A stretch of 64,000 nt of DNA from Dermanyssus gallinae. Its lineage: Eukaryota > Arthropoda > Arachnida > Mesostigmata > Dermanyssidae. The notes beneath the pieces are model-generated. The model was not told where the DNA came from. It was given only the letters and a program-made list of their open reading frames with translations, and ran no database searches. The position numbers and the translations under genes are program-made. Positions 56,950 to 64,000 of the stretch are shown one piece after another (position 1 is the stretch's first letter; each line of letters starts with the position of its first letter). The stretch covers positions 181,495 through 245,494 of the forward strand of contig QVRM01006127.1 in assembly GCA_003439945.1 (NCBI GenBank), in the 5' to 3' direction.

Positions 56950-58060
56950 GTTTCAAACTTCTTTAAATGTCAGCTCCAGGAAAATTGTTTCTTTACCTTC
57001 CTTTTTTGAAACGTTTGCATAATTTTTGCTTTGCGAAACAGAGGAAGAAGAGCTTATTCTACGCCGCGGCCAGTAAAAACCTAGGCCCCTGTCGTACAAA
57101 TACTGCACGATATACTGCGCGCAATAGAAGTTGAATAATAAAGTGGCGACTTTTACTAAGGTTATAAGGTTTCTCTCTTGACATCGAAACAAACGACCAA
57201 CCAAGCATTTTAACAACAGCAAGCCTGCTACACGGATTGCCGGATGCCAAGATTTTTACGTGTCTGAGAGATGCAGCTTGACGGCCAAGGGCTAAGCGCC
57301 GCTGCATCGCTCTGATCAACTTTTGCACCTTTTGCAGGACTGTCTTGCTCGTACGACCCCAGACTACAATGCAGAAGCTCAGTAAAGGCTTCATAAAAAA
57401 AAGCTGTGTATGCATGAAAGACGCGAGAATTATTACAGAAGAAGGAAGACCAGCGGCGCGTTACCTTGACAAACAAGCAACTGCCATTCGACCTTTCGGA
57501 GTGATTTTATCTGCCCAAAGCGACAACCCCAGGTCTCCCTAAGAAGGCATACCAAAAACTGTTGAAGATCTGAACGCATACTGCGAACTGCTTAGAGAAC
57601 ACTGTTTTAAATACGTATACAGAATGCGTATACGAATTCTCTAACTCATTAATGCCACGGGCGTGACAGAACGGCAAAAGCAAGCGCTTTCTCTCGTTAC
57701 GCGACGGTTCATTTAACGGCCGCACGAACAAGACGATTTACAATACAAAGTAAAAATTACCGAGATCTAAGCCACGGGGAACACGGTTGTTTGAGTCCTA
57801 GACTCCGACAATGGTTCTCCAGTAGTTGGACTCGAAAGCAGCTCCAAGATACGAAGTGTTCCACTCCAGTGTTTTTCGCCATCCAGGCTACATATTATAT
57901 GTAGCCCAATAACTTTAGAAACATGTAATGTCCTTTTGAATAGAAATGCCTTTGCAGTGTCCAGAAACAGTCTGACAACGGCACCACTGCTGGGCGCGAC
58001 TCGTACTGCGCCTCCGCGAGTAGAGCAAACTTTCTCGATATGTTTATACACCTGCTTGTT
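56950..58060 (-). mobile_element. CR1/L2-like LINE, 3' half, decayed
   Basis: The minus strand reads VVRLFLDTAKAF (57980-57945, RT palm), NRVPRGLDLGNFYFVL (about 57785-57740, equivalent of GVPQGSVLGP), then LLSFCIVVWGRTSKTVLQK and VQKLIRAMQRR (57385-57300), the thumb and C terminus. The start was probably lost beyond 58060. Confidence 0.65.
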
Positions 58061-58933
58061 TAGAAAACGCTCGAATGTTTCTATTCTCTGATCGGCTAGT
58101 CGCTGTGACTGGCCGGTAATTATTTGGGTCGCCCCGTGATTATCCGTTTTCCTTGTACATTGTGGTAACTTGTGCGCACTTAAGCCACTTTGTGAGCGCT
58201 GAAAGTATTATTGATATGTTGAATATAAGTGCTATAGAAGCTGCAGTAAAAGGCATGATGCTTTCCAATACGTTTGATTCATGTACACACATCGTGTACA
58301 GCGTTTCTGAGAAGAACAATTCATTAACTGGGCTTCGCTTACAAATGCGCCTGGATCAAGATAGTCAGCGGAAAATGGGAACGCCAAGGGACCACGTTCA
58401 AGAAGTCATAAAAATTCGCTTCCACCGGCGGGACATCAGGCACGGCAGAAAAATGAGAGACTAAATTATCTACAATTTACCTCGGCCTCGGGTGGTCGCT
58501 ATAATGAAACTAAAGCAGCGCAATAGCGGCCTTGTACCCTTTCCACAAAGCCTATGGATGAGCCTAAATACGGCTCCTGGTTGTTTTAAACTTGTTTCAA
58601 CGATATACTTTTTCAACTTTTCAACTTGTTAGCTAAAATACCCTTCAATTTTTTTTTTCTTTACCTGTCTCTTGACTTCTAAATTTAAATTTCCTTTTAT
58701 AGATCTCTATCTCGTTATCATCTCTCGGCTTATTGTACATTTTCTGAGAGATTATCACAATATTAGCTCATATTTTTCAGCACTCCATTCCATCATGGAT
58801 GCGCTATGTTTCGCGATGGTGGTAGCTCGTGTTTTAACGGGAAAGCTTCGGTCATATTAGGTAACAATTCTGAATCGTGATTACCCAGCATTTGATATCT
58901 GAAATAATGTCGTGTCCACGAACCTAGACTTAA

Positions 58934-58966
<33 letters not shown>

Positions 58967-59126
58967 GACATTGGTCGCTTAATACAGTTTATTTGAGGCA
59001 GAACTGCATTAGCCCGACGGACACCATATCAGCGAGAGAGTGCGCTGGGCCGCAGAGCCATCCACCATAAACTTAAATTGATATTAAACTATTAAAACGT
59101 GTATATAAACGTACAGTTATTATTTG

Positions 59127-59162
<36 letters not shown>

Positions 59163-59558
59163 GCATTGCATATTAGATAATTGCGACGCATTTCTCTCAG
59201 CGGAAAAAGGTACAGACGCGGCGTTTAGTGCGCTAGGCATCTAGGCATAGGCCGTACGTTAGGCATAGGACCTCCAAAATTTTCCAAAAAACGCCTCGGC
59301 CGCTAGTAGCCTGCAGGTACTGCCAAATGCAAAGGTCTGTCATCGAATTCTTTGAGCTGCCTTTCCTGAATGCAGGCCTTCTTCAGGAGCCACCAGTACA
59401 GATATTGTCCGCCCAATATGCATACGGATTACGTTAATCGAGGTCCACCCATCTCTCGATTGGCTGAAGTGCAGCCTATCTTTCCGGCAACAGCCATATG
59501 TGCCTTGGTGTGGTGCGGCTCTTCTTATCACGAACACTCGTCGAACATTATCGCTTGG

Positions 59559-59603
<45 letters not shown>

Positions 59604-60300
59604 TACTCAGTGTGATTTTATTCTACGGTGCCAAAATGTGGCATTTTAGGATTGAGCTGACCCTTCATTTAGATGTGGCCGCAAGGTATGTCCTCCGCCT
59701 CCTCTCGCAGTGGATGTGGTTTTGTATCATATACACTGCGTGCCGTTTTTTGCTTATGTACATATTGAACGTTAAATGACGTATGTGTGAGCACACACAC
59801 ATATATATATATATATATGCGTATAGTAATCAGGATCAAGTCAGATCATTTCCACTGTGAAAGGAGGACATAGCTTGCGTCCATGGCTTTGCATGCCACA
59901 TATTTGGCTCCGTGGAACATATGCACACTGAGTATTTCTCTTATGCGCTTTTGAAGCCTTTACACGTATCAAATAATCATTTGAGAAATCCCCCGTGTAA
60001 ATAACTTTAAAACTGTCCTCTTAGTTACTTCAGCCTATCTTGAGCGTGTGTTTTACTCGTATAGAATTATATTCGTATACATCGTGCATTATGCCAAAAA
60101 AAAGCAAGTTATTCTGTGCGTCTGGTGATAAATATTACGTTTAGCGTTTATGGACCGCTTTAGAATTAAGAAGATTGAAGCCATCGATGCCTTCATAAAC
60201 GAGAAGAAGATTGCCTAAACTAGACCTTCTAAAGTGCCCAGCTTTAGCCAGGCGGTTTCAGATACTTTTCACTTAGCAAACGATAATTATCGGATAGTCT
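58060..60300. other. Intergenic, unassigned
   Basis: (TA)n at 58937-58965, 59130-59158, 59560-59588 (then GA repeats) and 59802-59818. A 103-codon frame at 58153-58464 has no known motif. Confidence 0.45.
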
Positions 60301-60767
60301 TTACTTAGCAAGTGAAGCTTGTCGGACGCAGCAGAGCCTACACGCAGGGTAAAGCGCCGACGAGGACAACAAGAAGCCAGTGGCGTAACGCGAATCGATT
60401 TCCAGCCCTCAGTTAGAGCGCTTATAAGATTTGATTACAATACGTTGCTCATACAAGCTAAACGCAAAGAGCCGGATGATAGAAGACGGGGAAAATATCC
60501 AAGCACTTCATAGATTCCCGTCATTTTGCGGTCTGGATGAACAATTTAGCTGCAGTGCTCAAGAAAAGCTTCGCCTAATACGATCAACGATTCATAAAAA
60601 GAACACTAAGTTCTTGCTTCCTCACTGGTTCGGCCCCGTGGGCCGGCCCCGTTGCCTGAAGTCTTTCTTCCTGTCATGCAACTAGCGTTGACGCTCATGC
60701 CACTGTTGAGTCTAGTTCCCCGTGAGGAGATGTTTTGCCGCCTTATCTGCAACCGGATCGCAGGGGA

Positions 60768-60826
60768 GCACCCTCTCTGAAACCAGGAAAGCGTCCGTTA
60801 CGCTTTCCTGGTTTCAGAGAGGGTGC
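60768..60826. repeat. Perfect 27-bp inverted repeat, 5-base loop
   Basis: The left arm 60768-60794 (gcaccctctctg...aaagcgt) and right arm 60800-60826 are exact complements around ccgtt. No TA duplication or transposon end is evident. Confidence 0.95.
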
Positions 60827-60859
60827 CCTCTAAGCCCAGCAGATCCTTGTCGCAACCTC

Positions 60860-61235
60860 TCATTAGGCCGACCGTTGGGCACGTCGGTCACCCGCCGTTC
60901 CAGAGAGCCATGTTCGTTCACAAAAATGAGACACATGAGCCGTGCACTCCGCTACGGGCGTCAGCAGCCGTCTTCTGACCTCTGAGGGATCCCCTCCTCG
61001 GAGATTTGACTGATTTTGCATTACGCAGATCACCTTCTTAGGCACGAATTTGAGGTGGGCTGAGTCTGTCAGGCCGGTCTTCAGCAAAACCTTCAGATAC
61101 TTGGCCTGTTAACTAGTATGAACTTCGTCTTTCAAGTTTCCTGGCGGTGAAATGATCCTATCCCTGTAGACGATATGAGCCGCCGACGTCGCGCTTATCT
61201 CACATAGCCATCGCCGTCTACCTCAGACTGTAATG
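60860..61235 (-). mobile_element. Probable R1-like LINE fragment
   Basis: The minus strand reads YRDRIISPPGNLKDEVHT, a stop, then KYLKVLLKTGLTDSAHLKFV (about 61175-61035), resembling the ...YLGVLLDTxLTFxxHI region after the RT catalytic box. Confidence 0.4.
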
Positions 61236-61239
61236 CCTT

Positions 61240-62370
61240 GCATACAACTAAAACACTGGTGTGGTTAAACACATTCCTATCCATATTTACAATACTTCAC
61301 ATATAGTATCGTATTTTATTGATATTTATATCTTCAAATAAAATCTACAAATCTTAAGAAGGATCGCATTAAATGGGTATACCCGCGCCGCGATCCAACT
61401 CACAACCTTTAATACTTAAGTCCCCCCCCCGGCCCCACTCCGCGCCGTCGACATATTCGATAAACAACTTTACATACTACATTTACGTAACACATAATAA
61501 TGCACAGGGCACAACATGCATCAAAACGAGAATCACCTATTGAATGTGTCTGTTGCGCTACATATATTTTCTATTTTCTAAGATGTTTTGCATGTAAAAT
61601 ACATTTGTGACGTTACGAATGAGTAAAAACATAACAGGAGTTGGCAAGCCCCTTATCATGCTCACACTTAGACAGTGTGGGACTCAGCTACGTAACGGCA
61701 AGTTTTGCAGGTAGGCCTTGGCACTTAGCAAACGTCGAGCCGAAGGGTAAGGCAATACCCACTAAAACCCTACATATATGTACGGCAGTGTCTACATATA
61801 TGTGTCTTCCTTTAGATTTATTTTCCTCTTGTTCCCTTGTTTCGTAGAACCTCGAGGCGTGCCACAACATTCGTAGGGCCATTAGTTACTAAGAGATGTA
61901 GTCATCAAGCTCTTGCTTCTCGCTTGCCCGTGATATGGAGTAATATACGACAGCGTATTCGCCGCATCACTTCCCTGAAATGTTTTACACGTGAGGTCTA
62001 GAAATGGATACTCACTAATGGGTGTTGACATGGCGGAGGCACACGTACTATTTGTGTTGTGTTAGGATGTCTGATTCTGCAAGGCTGAACAAACTTATTT
62101 TGTGATTGTCCATGGCTGACAGCAAGATATCTTAACCCTTTTATTATTATTATTATTATTATTATTATAAGTTTTTAAATGAGAACTAAAGCATTGTATA
62201 ATGCAGTTCCTTTAATAAACCACGATTTGAATCTTGAGATGACCTAGCAACATGCAGGATACTTAACGCAGAAGAGACCTACACGCAGGCGGCAGGGAAA
62301 CCTCGCAAGTTTAAACATTAGGTTATGCTGCTATCAGACGCATTTCACAATTTTTCTTCTTTCTACTCTT
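61240..62370. other. Intergenic, unassigned
   Basis: An ATT run at 62141-62168. No gene motif. Confidence 0.45.
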
Positions 62371-62380
62371 TCCTTTGTCT

Positions 62381-63225
62381 TCATGAAATGTGAATGGGCT
62401 TTGCAGCTACGTTCCAGTTTTTGACCGACGCGAGCACGTGCGTGACTAACTCTCGTAGCGTGCCCTTTCTTGGCATGCCTCGTCTAGTCTCGATCCATGC
62501 GGTGCATCGCAAGACCGTGTGTTCCGGAGAGTCCACCTCGCTGCAGTATAAGCACTGTGTTGAATCGACTTTTCGCATCTGATTTTCCGACCCGTGAAAA
62601 CTGGGTGAGGTACCCACGAGACGATTCATCCATCGGCGGACGTTCGGAATAAGGCTAATTACGAGCGCTCCTTGTTGCCTGTCCGGGATTCTACTCCACT
62701 CGTTCTGCCACCGATCAAGTGTCAACTCGTGTTCTTCTACGAACTCCCTAGCTGGGTTAGCCCACATGCGTCGACGTTCGGCTGCCCTTAGATCCTAGGG
62801 AACTGTGTCCGTCAGCAAGAGCGAGGCCGCTGATAGTGCGATACCCCGTATAATACGTAGGGCCCCGATCGGCTGATCCTTCCTCAAGATCTTAATCGTA
62901 TCATTTAGCCAAATATTTGTGCCCGACGGCATAAGTTTTAGAAAGCCATATTTGTTTTTCCCAATGAATAGGATCGCTTCACTCTTTTGAAGGGCGAGTG
63001 TTAGGCCGGCGCCTCCTATCGACATCCGCCAGCGCCCTATGAGCGTATGCCTCCAGTTTAATCTTAGTCCTGGCCGTGACTGTCATAGCTAGATAATCCG
63101 CGTACACGAGCAATTCTACTTCCGGCGGAAGATGCTGATTGTCCAGGACGTTATCGTAAGCCAGATCCAGAGGAGAGGTCCAATGAGCCTCATTCAGTCT
63201 ACAGTGCAACATCTATCATTCTATT
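62381..63225 (-). mobile_element. R1-like LINE, 3' half
   Basis: The minus strand reads LDLAYDNVLDNQHLPPEVEL, then LLVYADYLAMTV (about 63105-63070, RT box with Tyr after YAD), GGAGLTLALQKSEAILFIGK (63015-62955) and, frameshifted, WQNEWSRIPDRQQGALVISL then CLYCSEVDSPEHTVLRCTAW (62560-62500), a CCHC knuckle typical of R1-clade C termini. Three frames cover it; the 128-codon last one is intact. Confidence 0.8.
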
Positions 63226-63229
63226 TCTA

Positions 63230-63800
63230 AAAAGAGGCTTATGTTCTTTCTTCGAAACGTCTCGGAATATGTCCTTTGAAGACACATACAACGTTGCATT
63301 TCTCATAATGGGTGTATGCGTTTTAGAGTAGTGCAACCACTTGTGGGATATATTCCTTTGGAAAACTACCGCGGCAAAATACCGGTTATCTAATTCCTCA
63401 CTCTAACAAGTAAATGCGAGGTGGTATAACGCACGATATTTAGAATGAACTGGGATGTATTATGCGGCTGATACCATAATCGTTCACGCCTCGAAATTGT
63501 GACCTATAAGAAATACAACTGAATACAAGAGTGACAATGAAAATACAAAACATTTACCCGCTCGTTAACTTAAATTCACACATGTTCACAGTAGATTGAA
63601 AGACTTGTATTCTTTTAGTGCTCTACAGCCACCATTTTTTTAATGTGGATGCAATAGGCAGTGAGAATTTAGAAGAACCCGATTCTTCACAAATAAGTGA
63701 TGTACGACTTACAAAAAAAACACGCATTTTTATTCCTATCCAAGACTTAGCATATCTGTTTATCTTAGTTAAAGAATACATAACTTGTTTTGATATTTTG
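63230..63800. other. Intergenic or intron, unassigned
   Basis: AT-rich, nothing recognised before the possible exon at 63871. Confidence 0.4.
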
Positions 63801-63870
63801 CATTTTTACAGCGGTGAACAAATGTGTTTGTTACCGCTACCGCTGATTTCTTTGTCTCTTCTTCTGAACT

Positions 63871-64000
63871 ATGGTTCTTCGAAACAGAACCACTCCGGAA
63901 AAGGTAGGAAATGGATACAAATATCCTTTGACTATGGACGACCGCGGTCCTGTTCCGCTCAACGTTTTCGGTCTATACAAGGTACTTCGAGGAGAGGAGG
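63871..64000 (+). CDS. Possible first coding exon of a gene running off the window
   Basis: ATG at 63871 opens a frame with no stop to the window edge (43 codons, including TPEKVGNGYKYPLTMDD). A plausible acceptor (gcatttttacag, 63811) lies 60 bases upstream. I do not recognise the protein. The base composition is less AT-rich than the flank. Confidence 0.3.
   Translation, partial: MVLRNRTTPEKVGNGYKYPLTMDDRGPVPLNVFGLYKVLRGEE

Overview
This is a window of arthropod-like nuclear DNA (introns with GT/AG borders, tRNA-derived SINEs, mariner and several LINE families, dozens of (TA)n microsatellites). A mite or other chelicerate would fit, but the sequence alone does not fix the species. Nothing prokaryotic is present. 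Roughly a third or more is transposon-derived, and only two host genes can be read with confidence.

Host gene 1, plus strand, about 10355-29087, is a TAB2/TAB3 orthologue (adaptor of the TAK1 kinase): an N-terminal CUE domain split over exons 1 and 2, a coiled coil in exons 3 and 4, the conserved FYDN box, and an NZF (RanBP2-type) zinc finger in exon 5. Exon 5 continues into a very long Ser/Asn and then acidic tail. A small candidate last exon lies at 29013-29087. All proposed exon junctions are phase 0. Its introns hold a MITE, two LINEs of one family in opposite orientation, an R1-like LINE remnant, a SINE, two old transposase remnants and a mariner. Host gene 2, minus strand, about 35895-32072, is RNF121, a multi-pass ER/Golgi RING-H2 ubiquitin ligase, with four exons whose splice phases agree. 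The two genes converge, and their candidate polyadenylation signals are about 1.7 kb apart.

Layout: 1-4.7 kb, degenerate LINEs, one with a 2A-like NPGP motif followed by a PHD finger; 5-10 kb, intergenic or 5' flank rich in GTT/CAA triplet repeats, with a SINE carrying a perfect 14-bp target-site duplication; 10.3-29.1 kb, TAB2; 31.3-36 kb, RNF121; 36-64 kb, gene-poor and repeat-rich. That last part holds LINE remnants of CR1/L2-like and R1-like type, a retroelement C-terminal domain, a 920-bp MITE with about 200-bp inverted repeats, a second mariner, SINEs, and (TA)n tracts up to about 150 bp. A possible exon runs off the right edge.

The recurring theme is transposon ends lying directly against (TA)n tracts, seen for both mariners and both MITEs (all TA-duplicating types) and for one LINE end. 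The most distinctive items are the 2A-PHD LINE, the nested LINE insertion inside an older retroelement, and the TAB2 NZF in which a ubiquitin-contacting Gln is Ala.
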